Below, one piece after another: positions 40,001 through 50,429 of a DNA stretch of 64,000 nt (the stretch's first letter is position 1; each line of letters starts with the position of its first letter). Origin of the DNA: Ctenosaura bakeri (Eukaryota; Chordata; Lepidosauria; Squamata; Iguanidae); the NCBI GenBank assembly GCA_948474755.1, contig CAOLHI010002544.1, forward strand, positions 124,001 to 188,000. The letters run 5' to 3'. Both the position numbers and the translations under genes were made by a program. Under the pieces are notes generated by a model. That model was not told where the DNA came from and did not search any database. It was given only the letters and a program-made list of their open reading frames with translations.

Positions 40001-43000
40001 TGGGGCTGATGGGAATTTGAATCTGACAACATTTGAAGGTGCATAGGTTGAAGATCCTGCCATAACTTGTATGAATGGGCTGTGTGTGTGCCTTCAGGTC
40101 AACTGTTGACTTATGGTGACACCATAAATTTCATAGGGTTTTCTTAGACAAGGAACACTCAGAATTGGTTTGCTATTGTCTTCCTCTGTAATAAGATTCC
40201 CCCATCCAAGTGTTAAGGAAGCCCTACCCTGTTAGCTTCCAAGATAAGGTGGGATCTGGTACCCTCAGAATATTTAGACCTCTATCATAGCCCATACAAA
40301 GTGCCAATGGATTAGTAGTGATCAGCACAGGGGTGCAGCAACCATTACTCCAAACCAGCTACGGTTGATCTAACCAAGCCCCCATCCCAAATACAAGCTA
40401 CCTCCAAATGGTTGTTCCTCACCTTGGACAGCAACAAACACACATTTTCCTCCACAAGTGCTTGCAGGAGAGAGGCTTTTATTGTACAGAGCCTTGTCTT
40501 ATTTATAGACTTTTAAGAGGGCCCCACAACTGATGACATCTTCCATTTGTTACCCATGTTTTTCCATTGTAAACCTTTTTTTCTGACCATAAAAATCCAT
40601 TAAGGAGAAGAGAGTAGAAGAGCTGTACAGTGTCTCTTGACTAGTAGCACTATTGGGAACTATCTGTCTGAAAACATCCCAGGAATAAGCCACAGCCAAA
40701 CCCAACACTCTGATAGGTACTCTGCAGAACAATGTGCCTGCACACTTCTGATTGCCACATTCACAGTTAAGCAATTATGGATATACATTTTGAAATTAAT
40801 AATTTATGGGTATATGTGTTTGATGCAATTCTTACTCAGATAGGCAGTGCCACCATTATAAGAATTACTCATTTAGGTTGATACTTGCCTTTGCTTTAAA
40901 GCATTGAGCTGTCTGTAGAGTGTTTCGTCATTCCATTCTTTAGTAGTAATTTGGCTGTTTTTCATCCCAGCAAAAGCAAAGATCACATGGGTACACAGAA
41001 ATGGGTCTATATTTTCTGGTGTGAACCTGGCTGGTTCTACCCGGTACTGATCCCAGTTAGTGACATAACACACAAGCTTGTAGGCAGAACCTGGAAAGAG
41101 AAAGCAGAAAGTGGTTATAGGCAAAGACAAGACTGGTTTCCTTTCAATCCCCATTGTTAGATTTACTGCCTTCCATGGCAGAAATACTATCTCTGCACAA
41201 AAACAAATAGAACAGAGCCAGCAAGTAATACAACTACGTTTTGAGAACTGGAAAAATATGTGATATAAACAACATAAAACACATTTTCTAAAACCTTCAC
41301 AAAACTATATTAAAAAAAACTATGAACACGAATGAACATGATTTTGCTCTTCCTGGCTCTGTTGTACATAGCGATGCCAAATCAAAGGGTTTCTATAATG
41401 TTATAACATTTAGAAATTAGCTTTTATGGAACTATGATATAATTGTCTATTTTCTTTGTGAAATAAAGCCCATGTAATGCTTTAACTAGAAACTGATTAA
41501 AAATCAGGATACTTAGAAAAAAATATGAACATTACCAAAGACAATACTCATAGGCCACTATCTTATACATTGCATTTATTCCACATGTTTTTCAGGAGAT
41601 TTCTACCTCTCTGTATCTCATAAAACTGCATGTTCATAATTATTTCATACAGGTGCTTATCAACGATACACAGGGCCCAACCTTTTTTTATTTTTCTAAG
41701 ATTATTCTGACTATTGGGGAAAGTTACTGCTTAGGACTCTAGCCCTCAGATCTTTCAACTAGCATGTCCATACAAAAAAGCAGCTTTTCCAAACTCAGAT
41801 TATTCTCAACACTTTCTGCCAGCAATTATATAGGATAAGATGTCACTTGTGAACTAAGAATGGCAACCTCCTTCTGGGGCAGGCACACATTTTGCAATTT
41901 GCTGTGAATGAGTTCTGAAAATCTTTCTTATATCTTCTGCCTTTTCTAGCAGTAACTTATTTGGAAACAATGGACTTATACTTGTGTGACAGCAGAGTTG
42001 TGTCAGAAGGCCAGTGTAGCGTAACAGTTTGAGTGTTGGACTAGGACTCTGAGAGACTAGAATTCAGAACCTCGCTCAGCCGTGGAAACCCACTGGGTGA
42101 GCGTGGACAAAGTTACACTCTCTCAGCCTCAGGGGAAGACAATAGCAAGCACCCTCTGAACAAATCTGGCAAGAAAACCCCATGTTAAAGTTGCCGTAAG
42201 TCAGTAACAGCTTGAAGGCACACAGCAACAAAACTAATGACAAGAGTTGTGCCTTCAGTTTTAATTGGTCCAGATCAGATACAAGTTTTGCCTGGGCTGG
42301 ACCAAAAACTAAGCTATGACCTGAGCTGATAGTTCCTGGCTTATTAATAATAATGAAAATGTTCATACCAAACTGCAGATTCAGCAAAATGATGAGCCCT
42401 GGAAATGAAAAGAATTAGAAATATTCAATATAGGAGATGGGTTTCAACTATTTTCTATTTTCTCCAAAATGTTGAGAGCTAACACCCAGTTTGATTGAAG
42501 GTGATGCTACAAAAAGTATTTGTGAGTCACGGAGGAAGAATGTAATGCTTTCCTGTTCACTAACTATGGTGAAACTATTATCCACTGAAAGGGAAATCCT
42601 CTATTCTCATGGAGAAAAGGGAGTTTCCTCAGGACTGCAACAGGAGAAGAAACAAATAGACTATGGCCATTTCCGCACGGGGCGAGGGAATCGCCCCACG
42701 CCGCTACTTACCGGATCTTCTGGCTCCCCGGTCCAGTCCAGGCTGCTCCAGAGCAGTGCGTGGTCATTGATCCGCTCTGCTCTGGTATCCAAAATGGCAG
42801 CTTCCAGTTGGTCATGGGTCTCGACCAGCCGCTGAAGCTCGCCAGCCTAAAGCCGGCCCTCGGCAGATCGCAGGCTCGCATTGGTGTGAGCCTGCGAATC
42901 TGCACAAGGGAGCAAGCTCGCAGTGGCACGCTCCATGCTTTTGAAAGACCGGAAAAAACAGGTCTTTCAAAAGCACGCTGGAGGACCATTTGGGGTCATT

Positions 43001-43273
43001 CCAGAGCAGACTGAGGTGCGGATCTACAGTAAGTAATCCGGACCCAGTCCACTCCAAGGTGCAGATGTCCTCCATGGAGGACACACTGCACCGTTTTAAA
43101 TACCCCGTGCAGAAATGGCCTACATCTGCTCTGAATCTGGCAATTATCAGCCACCCAGCCTGTGTGATTTTCTTTTCAGTAATACATTTAATATCAATTT
43201 TATTTGCTTATTAATTACATTAAAATGCAAATAATAATTCAGGTTACTCACCTGCCCACAGTATCATCCTCAT
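27420..43273 (-). CDS. GH18 chitinase-like gene in the OVGP1 position, no C-terminal tail, one frameshift
   Basis: Exons, 5' to 3' on the minus strand: 43273-43252, 42398-42369, 41090-40889, 36849-36793, 35299-35135, 33341-33217, 31029-30906, 30187-30005, 29365-29249, 27554-27420. Exon sizes match CHIA almost one for one. A signal peptide precedes SAYKLVCY. The catalytic motif DGLDLDWE is in exon 5 (E at residue 139). Later exons read [25 protein letters not shown] and [12 protein letters not shown]. Three oddities: exon 5 is 165 bases instead of 166, shifting the frame just after the catalytic motif; GGW is replaced by GGG in exon 4; and exon 10 ends in TGA (LGH stop) where CHIA splices on to its chitin-binding exon. 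Placement after PIFO, the strand, and residues such as [10 protein letters not shown] and GTFCG recall oviductin (OVGP1), but mammalian OVGP1 lacks the catalytic Glu and has a mucin tail. It could be a reptile OVGP1 orthologue, a chitinase paralogue, or a young pseudogene. Confidence 0.82.
28971..29004. repeat. (CAGA)n microsatellite
   Basis: A run of CAGA units, uninterrupted, in the last intron of the OVGP1-position gene. Confidence 0.95.
30367..30505. mobile_element. Decayed fold-back MITE (intron 7 of the OVGP1-position gene)
   Basis: Starts GACCATTTCC and ends GGAAATGGCC. Flanking triplets are tat and cat, so the duplication has probably decayed. The right arm contains a local tandem repeat of about 27 bases (TAGTGGAATAATAGCACTAT unit). 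Confidence 0.7.
30557..30584. repeat. (GTT)n microsatellite
   Basis: Short GTT run inside intron 7 of the OVGP1-position gene. Confidence 0.85.
33705..33885 (+). mobile_element. tRNA-derived SINE
   Basis: The tRNA-like head (GTGGTGTCGTGGTTTGAGC) is followed by CCCACTGGGTGATCTTGGG and the tail AAAGGCACACAACAGC. It is antisense to the host gene intron. Confidence 0.78.
33964..34130 (-). mobile_element. Truncated SINE with (TTG)n tail
   Basis: A pure TTG run (33964-34006) joins TGTGCCTTCAATTCGTT and the remaining SINE body up to GGCTGAGCTGGGAATC. The TTG run is the SINE's simple tail when read on the minus strand. Confidence 0.7.
34313..34514. mobile_element. Fold-back MITE (intron 5 of the OVGP1-position gene)
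   Basis: Starts GCCCATTTCT and ends GGAAATTGCT, with internal AGCCAGAGAGTTC and arms related to the other copies. Exact tta duplications lie at 34310-34312 and 34515-34517. Confidence 0.82.
35169..35173 (-). other. Frameshift site in a C-run of exon 5 (G-run on the plus strand)
   Basis: On the coding strand the GSP segment reads AG followed by five C in this run plus the neighbouring C-G context. One additional C would restore the [14 protein letters not shown] reading seen in GH18 relatives and the 166-base exon length shared by the two sibling genes. As written, the frame ends in TGA within about ten codons. Confidence 0.8.
37526..37905. mobile_element. TIR element of the GGCC-TTTCC type inserted in a SINE (intron 3 of the OVGP1-position gene)
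   Basis: Ends GGCCCTTTCC and GGAAAGGGCC enclose 380 GC-rich bases. Exact cta duplications lie at 37523-37525 and 37906-37908. The left flank is a tRNA-type SINE (GATTTGAATCCTA), split by the insertion. ORFs within this block are compositional. Confidence 0.8.
38456..39022 (-). mobile_element. Solo LTR, TGTCATGGGC family (minus strand)
   Basis: Read on the minus strand it starts TGTCATGGGC and ends CACGGACA. The plus-strand flanks are aagag (38451-38455) and aaaag (39023-39027), a 5-bp duplication with one mismatch. Its first bases match the LTR at 56226-56886. No internal retroviral genes are seen. Confidence 0.6.
39387..39602 (+). mobile_element. Squamate SINE of the second family (ACA_SINE2-like)
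   Basis: It begins AGCCCTGGTGGCACAGTAG, contains GTTGACTCAGCCTTCATCC and TTGTTGGGGG, and ends CACTTAGGGAGTGCTTCGC with TAACTGCTATTGCT. This layout is characteristic of a SINE widespread in lizards and snakes, and it is the best single clue to the host lineage. Confidence 0.8.
39940..40060. repeat. Dispersed palindromic repeat (TGGACTGCAATACCCATC type)
   Basis: A copy of the same short fold-back repeat seen at 2345-2450 and 58041-58165, with central GGCCATCCAGGCTGGGGC. Confidence 0.55.
40077..40290 (-). mobile_element. Diverged tRNA-derived SINE
   Basis: TGTGTGCCTTCAGGTCAACT with TTGACTTATGGTGACACC and a decayed head. Orientation follows the body order. Confidence 0.6.
40887..40888 (-). other. 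GC donor splice site of intron 3 (OVGP1-position gene)
   Basis: Exon 3 ends AAAG and the intron begins GCAAGT on the minus strand. A GC donor here yields exactly the 202-base exon and phase 2 shared by both sibling genes, continuing KQR into [10 protein letters not shown]. The next GT, six bases downstream, would break the frame. GC-AG introns usually carry this strong AG/GCAAGT context. Confidence 0.75.
42009..42235 (+). mobile_element. Full-length tRNA-derived SINE
   Basis: GGCCAGTGTAGCGTAACAG head, CCCACTGGGTGAGCGTGG body, TTGCCGTAAGTCAGTAACAG, and AAGGCACACAGCAAC end. It lies in intron 2 of the OVGP1-position gene. Confidence 0.82.
42665..43120. mobile_element. Larger TIR element of the GGCC-TTTCC type (intron 1 of the OVGP1-position gene)
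   Basis: Eighteen-base terminal inverted repeats (GGCCATTTCCGCACGGGG; one mismatch at the other end) enclose 456 GC-rich bases. Flanking triplets are tat and tac. The interior differs from the copy at 21036-21596. It occupies more than half of a short intron. Confidence 0.8.
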
Positions 43274-43305
43274 ACTGACACCTACACAGAAGGGGGAATC
43301 AGAAA

Positions 43306-43312
43306 ATATATA
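43306..43312 (-). promoter_or_regulatory. TATA-like element of the OVGP1-position gene
   Basis: TATATAT on the minus strand lies 33 to 39 bases upstream of the proposed ATG at 43273, similar to the CHIA arrangement. The AT-rich context makes this tentative. Confidence 0.35.
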
Positions 43313-43313
43313 A

Positions 43314-45630
43314 GTGGATGAAAACCTTGTACAAACCTCTTAAATTAATTGTACACTTCCAAATGATTGAGAAAGGCAGTAAATATGCCTGTTTAGTCCT
43401 CCTTTGAGCACAGAAACATTTCTTCACCTGGATCAGGAGACAACACCCTAGCAAATTAAAAGGAATCTTCTTGTGTAGTGACTCATATATAGGAATTTAC
43501 AGAGATCTTTTTCTGAGTAGTTGGTTTATTCTGATTTTGGTTTTACATTGTTGCACAAAAGAAATTCCTCTTCATGAAACCCACCATGTGTGTGTGTATC
43601 TTCCTTTTATTTGCTTGTATGATAAACAGTTAATGCCTTCCTTTGGCATCTCTAAGGTTAATATATTCCTGCAAGACAAAATCAATAATATCCTGCAAGA
43701 CAAATTCTATCTCTGTTCAAAGCACGAGATTCTACTTCCAGCCACATTCTACATAATTTATATCCTTTCATCAGTGCCACTCCACCCATTCAAAATTTGA
43801 TCTGACAAAGAAAACAAAGACTAAACACTCAAGTAAAACTGTCTTGCCATAATTCTTAATGTCACTACAGACCTGCCAAAATTCTACAGTTCAAACAGCA
43901 CAGCTCTCTCTGAAGCGTTGTTCCTCTGTCACATGAGTCAAAATGCCTCAGTCCATCCCCACCTCTGTATAAATTATGCTTCCTCACAGTCCACGCCCTA
44001 CATTTTCTGCTTTCGGGAAGGAACCATTTGTATCCTGAAGCAACACCTCTGACAAGGACAGAAAGAAAGGAAGAAAAGTCAAGAAAACATAAGATTAAAC
44101 TTATTATGCAAGACATGTCAGCAGACACACCACAAACCCTGAGTTTTCAGGGCACAAATCTGCGATGTGGCAAGGATGACCCCCTTGACACATCACAGGA
44201 GGCAAGCCCCAGTCATATGAAAAGAGTGATGTTGCAAGGAGCATCACTTAGTGAAGTCATTAAATGTGCTACTTTAAGCAGAAACCACAGCTAAACAGAG
44301 TATATCATTCAAATAAAAAAGACCATATCTAATGAATGAGGAAAATAGATATTCACACTTAGTTTTCATGGCTGTGCTGTCACCCTGGGATTCCTCTGCC
44401 TCACCCTGAGGATGCTGAGATCTGCCACCCCAACTCTCACTTCATCTGTCAGTCTAGAAGAGACTGTTGGCCTCACACAAATCTGTTCATTTCCACACAA
44501 ATAAACTAAGCTTCAGAGGCTTGCACTCACAGGGATGAGATTGTTCTCTGTGACAATACCATTCAAATATATTCTGGCATTAGTACAGTAGTCTTCAACC
44601 TACTAGACCCTAGGCTCATCTTTAATTTTAATGTCCTGCAAGATGGAATTCGCTTTTAATTTGGAGATTATATATGTTTCTGGCTAGAAGAGGGAATTTT
44701 GGAGGGAAGCTTGTCATGCAATCTGACAGTAAAGTCACGCATCTTTCTTCCTTGCATCTGCTAATCCTCTGTTTGTCTTTTGAACCTTCACACATACTTG
44801 TGGACTCTGCTGCAGCAACCTGTCTTTGCAATTGCAACCTACCCCCAAGCTGAAGCCTAGCCTAGGTCTCAATAAACATGGGGGTTTTTTTCCTGATCAT
44901 TCAAAAATTCTGTCTGTATTTTTTTTTTTTAACAACAAGCAAAATCTATAGTTTTAAAACCTAATTCAGTATAGAAAGAAGCATGTGCCCCAAGGCCTAA
45001 TTTCATTTTTAAAAAAGTATCTATTTGGATGGATAAAGCTGTTCAAAAACTGTTCTTCATGCCAGGTCCAAATGTGTTCCTCTGTGACTATGCTGTCTGT
45101 GCTATTTTCAAACATATCACCCCAAACCCTACACTGTGCAGGGTAGTGCAATTCCATATCCGTTCCACTCCCAGAAGGCAGTTTCAAAGCAGCAAGACAT
45201 TCTTCTTCTAGCCAAGTGGAGAGGCCAAGTGATGAGGGTGGGGGTTAGTGACCTAGGCAGCAAGCAGAAGCAGTTCCACAGATAAGAAAAGAAAGTTCTT
45301 GTCACTCTCACAAATTTCCATCAACCTACTGGAGATCCAAGAAGGTGACATTAGCAATCTTCTCCTAACTACACAATGTAGCTGGGTGCTTCTTGGCTGC
45401 CGTCTCCCATCCCCAACTAATAAATGGTTATGACAGTATACTCCAGCACTTGGAGGCTGCCTGGGGGACATTTGTGATGTTAAAAAAAAAAGATTTGCAT
45501 AAGCATCACCCCAGACTGTGCATGTGTGTATCACCTGCAAGATTCTTGTCAGTGTGTAAACTGAACATAGGTTATTTAAATAATAATTGTGTCTGATGCC
45601 AAGTACTGCAATTATGGGTTGGTAACCCTG
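43314..45630. other. Intergenic between the two minus-strand chitinase genes, left part
   Basis: No exon of either neighbouring gene or any other family was recognised on either strand. ORFs of up to about 110 codons lack homology features. No further repeat with clear ends was seen in this stretch. Confidence 0.4.
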
Positions 45631-45830
45631 GGCCTTTCTTCACTACACTGTTACGGTGTTATTATTCCACTTTCAATATCCTGTGGAATTCTGGGGTTTG
45701 TAGTTTCCTGAGGCCAAAGAGCTCTCTGGCTGTGAATTCTAAATGCCCCTCCCTAAGCTACAAACCCCAAGATTCCATGGGATGTTGAAACTGGAATAAT
45801 AGCACTATAACAGTGTAGTGTAGAAAGACC
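45631..45830. mobile_element. Fold-back MITE, GGCCTTTCTTCACTACACTG subtype
   Basis: A 200-base element with paired arms and the internal AGAGCTCTCTGGCTGTGAATT core. Flanking triplets ctg and cta agree at two of three positions. Confidence 0.7.
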
Positions 45831-46499
45831 CTAAGACTACATAGTCTTATTGTTAAACTACATAAATGTCACCACAACTGACCTTAAAAGCAAGTTGCCA
45901 GATCAGGGGAAGAAGGTCTGTTTAACTGGCAATCAGAGACCATCCCCTCCATCCCCTCTAGTCAGCAAGGCTGCAACTGTCAGAAGCAGAAACCCTGCCT
46001 CAGGTCCTTGCTGCAGCCTCACTCGTGCTGGCAGGAGGAGAGTGGAAATATCATCTTCCTTGCATCACTCTTGCTGACAGGGGGAGAGTGAAAACATCCT
46101 CCTCCTTGCACTGCGATCAGAAATTGAACAGACCTCCTTCACCTGATCCAGCAGCTATCTGTTAAGGTGGACTGGAGGGTGCAGGCAGCCAATTTAGGAT
46201 TCTGGTGAATGATAATTGTTGCTCTTGTTATTTCTTGATGAATCATGATTGTATTTCACACATTTTTTTGCTTCTCTTTATTCCTTCTTTCACATTTGCG
46301 ATTAAAAATCTATTAACTTTCTTCACACTTAGACTCTGTTCATATTACCACCACTTTCCCATCTGTTTCAATGTGCAGCAATTTTTGTTGATGGGTAAAG
46401 AATAGCTCTTTAGAGAACGACTTTGGAACTGAGAGCATCTGCAACCTATCATGCATTGCCACCCAACCCACGAACAGAAGAGATCACACACAGGACTTG

Positions 46500-47280
46500 G
46501 GTTGACTAGGGCAATTTATTAATATGCCTAGTTAACATCAGGGGGAAATGAACTTACATGAACTTGAACTTGAACTTGAACTTCTGACCTGAGGAAGAAG
46601 GGGGGGTCAACTGCATGTACGGACTAGGGCAAGGGTCACATCCTGACCATCTCCCCTAGCCCGGGGTGAGATACCGGGCTCCAAAGCCAACTGCTGAAGG
46701 TAGATTAAGACTTTGGCCGGCCCTTTTCTGTGAGGTGAGCCCCGAAAGCCCATCCCCCCGGCGCAGGACGAGTAGGGTGAGCCCAGGGCCCCCCTCAAGG
46801 ATAGGCTTTATCCTACACCGAAGGGTGCCATAGGTACTCGCCGACCCCTTAGACCTCCCCCATACCGGCCTGATAACTGAGAGTTTATCTGTGAAGACCC
46901 TATTTAAGACCAAATTAAGACACCACCCTAAAAGCCAATTACCCAACCCCTGGCGCAGTGTAGGGTAGGCGAAAAAAAAACCCAAACGGGGGAAAAAATT
47001 CCTACCCGGCCCCAAAGCGACCAGCTATCTTACACTGAAACCATAGGGAAGGAGGGTGGGTCGCAGCGATCGAAAAGAGGCCGAGGGAGGGGCGGGGCGG
47101 CCATAAATAACCCCCTCCAGCCCCGCCTCCCCCCAGACCACTCTCCTCTCATGGGAGGGCAGCAAAGAACGTCCCCCCCGCCACCCGCAGTCACGTGGGG
47201 GCGGTGGGGGATGTATTTTAGCAGCAATAACAGTAGCAGCCAGGTTATTCATCAAGCATATGGATCCCCATTGCAATGAA
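46500..47280 (-). repeat. GC-rich unclassified retroelement-like block
   Basis: The base composition differs sharply from the flanks, with G and C runs and a GTAGGAATTTTTTCCCCC stretch on the minus strand. The minus strand ends with AATAAATTGCC near 46515, so it could be the 3' part of a retroelement transcribed leftward. The direct hexamer repeat GAACTT near 46556-46582 lies at this end. Exact boundaries and family were not determined. Confidence 0.4.
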
Positions 47281-47810
47281 TGGTCGAAAAAGTCATGCTT
47301 GATGGTAAATTAGGCATATTACACTGCACCTGAAAGTTCACGCCGTAGTGCCTCAGTCATGATGACCTTTCAGTTCCTGGCTTCCTAAGTGAAAGGTGGT
47401 GAGTAAAACAACTTCTTCCCCATCTTCATTTTGTTTAACTTACTGTAAAGCACAAAAGGGCGCACTGTATTCAAGACTGGGTTCTTGACCTCCAGGAACT
47501 GATACGCACACGATATTTATTGTCTTCTGTGTTATGAAACACCAAAGGAAAGTGTCTTTCCCAATATGCTATTCCCAGACTGAAGACAGTCATCACATTG
47601 ATTGAAGATAATTTGAGCAAACCTGTTACACAACAACAAAAATGCCTTCAGTACTGTCAAAGGGCATAGTTCTGTGGTTGAGCACAGGGAAGTTGTACAC
47701 TAATGGGCTAGAATTCCAGTTTAAAGAAGAATAAAGTGCCAGGTAATCAGGAACGCCTTTGCCAGAGGACTAAGCTATATGGTACATTAAGTACATGTGA
47801 TACAGCATGA

Positions 47811-48212
47811 TGCAGTGTTTTGAGTACTAGACTAAGGGCCTTTCTGCACTACACTGTTATAGTGTTATTACCGGTATTCTACTTTCAACATCTTGTGGAA
47901 TTCTGGGGCTTGTAATTTACTGAGGCCAAGTTGCTCTCTGGCTGAGAATTCTTCCCTAAACTACACACCCCAGGATTCCATAGGAAAGTGGAATAATAGC
48001 ACTATACTACTGTACTGTGGAAAGGCCCTGAGACTCCTGGATACCAGGATCCAAGTCCCTGCTCAGCTATGAAATCCACTGGGTGGCCTTGGGCAAGTCA
48101 CATTCTCTCAAACTAAGAGGAAAACAATGGCAAACCTCCTCTGAAGAAATCCTGCCAAGAAACCTCATGATAGAGTTACTACCAAGTCAGAAACAACTTG
48201 AAGGCACATAAT
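47811..48212 (+). mobile_element. SINE split by a MITE (47836-48028)
   Basis: The SINE head GCATGATGCAGTGTTTTGAG breaks at the GGGCCTTTCT end of a fold-back MITE, which closes with AAAGGCCC at 48028. The SINE then continues through CCACTGGGTGGCCTTGGGC to AACTTGAAGGCACA. The flanking triplets of the MITE are taa and tga. Confidence 0.75.
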
Positions 48213-50273
48213 ATTAAACAAATATTAAATGCCTAACATGTAGTTTAAGATCATTTTCTGTTTCACTTTCCTGTAACCATGAGACCTTTATCAAAGACAG
48301 AAGCAGTGTACATGTGGGTGGGAGATGCTTTAACAGTCCATTAACAGGCAGTTTGCTTCAAAAAAGAGAAAGAAAACTTAAATTGTGAGAATGGGGCTTT
48401 CTACATTAGATCCCTACTGCCTGAAGTTTCTGGATGTTAAAGCACAAAATAGTTTTGTTACCCCAAAATGTGGGTGAGTCAGGGGTCTACCTGCAATGCC
48501 AGTACCTCCACATAACGGTGGGAAATTAATTAGCTCAATTAAGAGGCCTGCGAGAAGGGAATAACCTAAAGAGATCTTCCACCAATGTTTACAGGGCCTC
48601 CACAGGTAAAGAACTAGCCAGATATTCCAAAATAAGCTAAAATGTATTCATTGAAAAAGGTTCAGTCACACACACACAAGATCCAAGCACTCACACACTT
48701 GCACAAGAGCTAATCAAAGGGAAAAGGGAGGAAGCTGTTGATAGTGACGTTTAGGGAATGGGCGATAATTACCAATCTGGAGAGCAACCAAAAAAGCAGC
48801 TTTATTGGTTAGACTTGCACCTAAGGACAGAACTTGTTCAGAAATTAGAGCAACAGCATGGCATTCAGTAAGCAAGATACTATCTGATTGCCCAGAACTG
48901 AGAGTTTTTATACTCAAAGGCAAGGGTGTAAATGGCTTTCTGATCAACTAAACAATGGAGGTTGCAGTGCAAACAAAGGGTTCTGAACTGTGTTAATGAT
49001 CTTAGTGTTAGGTGACAAAATGTTAATAGCTGTTTTAATATCTCTGTAATAGTGGACAGGTAAAGGGGCAATAAGGGGAAATGTCCAGGTACTAGGAAGG
49101 AGGGTTGAAACAATCAATGGTTTGATGGGAACTTCCCATCATTATTGTATGGTAGCAGAGACATTACAGCTTTAACTTAAGCCAGTTATCTCTGGAGTTA
49201 CCTGGTGGTTGTCCTGACAATGATGGTTATGGGGATCTCTGACCTACTCTGCAGCACATGTGTTCAGCCAGTATTTTTCCTCTGCCCAGCCTGGCCTTAG
49301 AGTCACATCAGGGTCCATTCTATATCAATGCCAATTAATGTTTTGTCAGTTAAATCATATTTTGTCAATTAAACCATATCTGACTTGGAGGGAAGGCCAT
49401 AACAGTTTGGGAAAGGGGAAGATGTAAGACTCTGCCATCTATACATTCTGGACCAGGTCAGGATTAAAGCCATAAATCATTGCTAAAAAGTTGATCAGAA
49501 AAAAAGCCTCTCCATTATGGATAGAAAATCCCCATTCCCTAAACTGCAATAGATTCCATGCATTAGTATATATCACTTGTCTGCATGTTTTCTTAATAGC
49601 TGCATTTTGCTTGCAGGGGTTGCTGTCTTTACTATAGGCAATACAAGTTACTGCTTGTTATTCTTTGTGCCTCTGTGTGCATTGAAATGGAATATACAGG
49701 ATTAAGGAAAAGGAAGCTGTTGCTGCCAGCTTGGTCAATAACTGCCAGACTTTGATTGGCTATGGCATAAACTTCAGTCCAACTAGTAAATCTAGATAAA
49801 CTTTTTTGTTGTTCTTCTTCTTCTCTTGGCAGTTTACTATTAATTGATTATGTCACACTGTTTAAAGATCCCAACATGTGCTAAGATAGGAAGGGCAAGG
49901 GAGCACTCACTCAGGGCCACTGGACCTACTCTCTATGAACATTTGGTGTTAACATCAGAAATCCTAAAGATGTGTCCACATAAGCAGAGGAAACTTTGAA
50001 TAAGAAGAGTTCGCCGGTCTTGAAGATATTTGTTAGTACAAATGCTCTTTCAGACAGTACACTGAATATACATGAGGAACAGACAACAGATGAAAACCTA
50101 CCTAGTGCCTCCTCTATAGAGGAAACAAATGTCTTGACTGTGCTTGTGTAAGTTATGCATATGCAGTGCCCCCTACTTTCCAAAAGCTACAAAGCAATCT
50201 GCTTTGTGAAATCTTACATGAAGCACATTCATCTTAGAGACACCTTGCACATTTATAATAATATTCCATGATC
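48213..50273. other. Intergenic downstream of the distal chitinase gene
   Basis: No exon, RNA gene or element with clear ends was recognised. The stretch holds several ORFs below 90 codons without homology features. Confidence 0.4.
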
Positions 50274-50279
50274 TTTATT
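50274..50279 (-). terminator. Polyadenylation signal of the distal chitinase gene
   Basis: TTTATT on the plus strand is AATAAA on the minus strand, about 150 bases after the stop at 50430-50432. It is the first canonical hexamer downstream and at a plausible distance. Confidence 0.55.
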
Positions 50280-50429
50280 ATTTCATCTCAAAAGTTGGGC
50301 TCTGTACAATGGCTGATTGCTGACCAATAATTTGTTGGGTTTTTCCTTCTAAACCCAGCAGCATGTCTGCTTTCTTAAGGAGAATGAGAGAATTCCACAG
50401 TGAATAAGCTTAATCATTCTTGTTTAATT

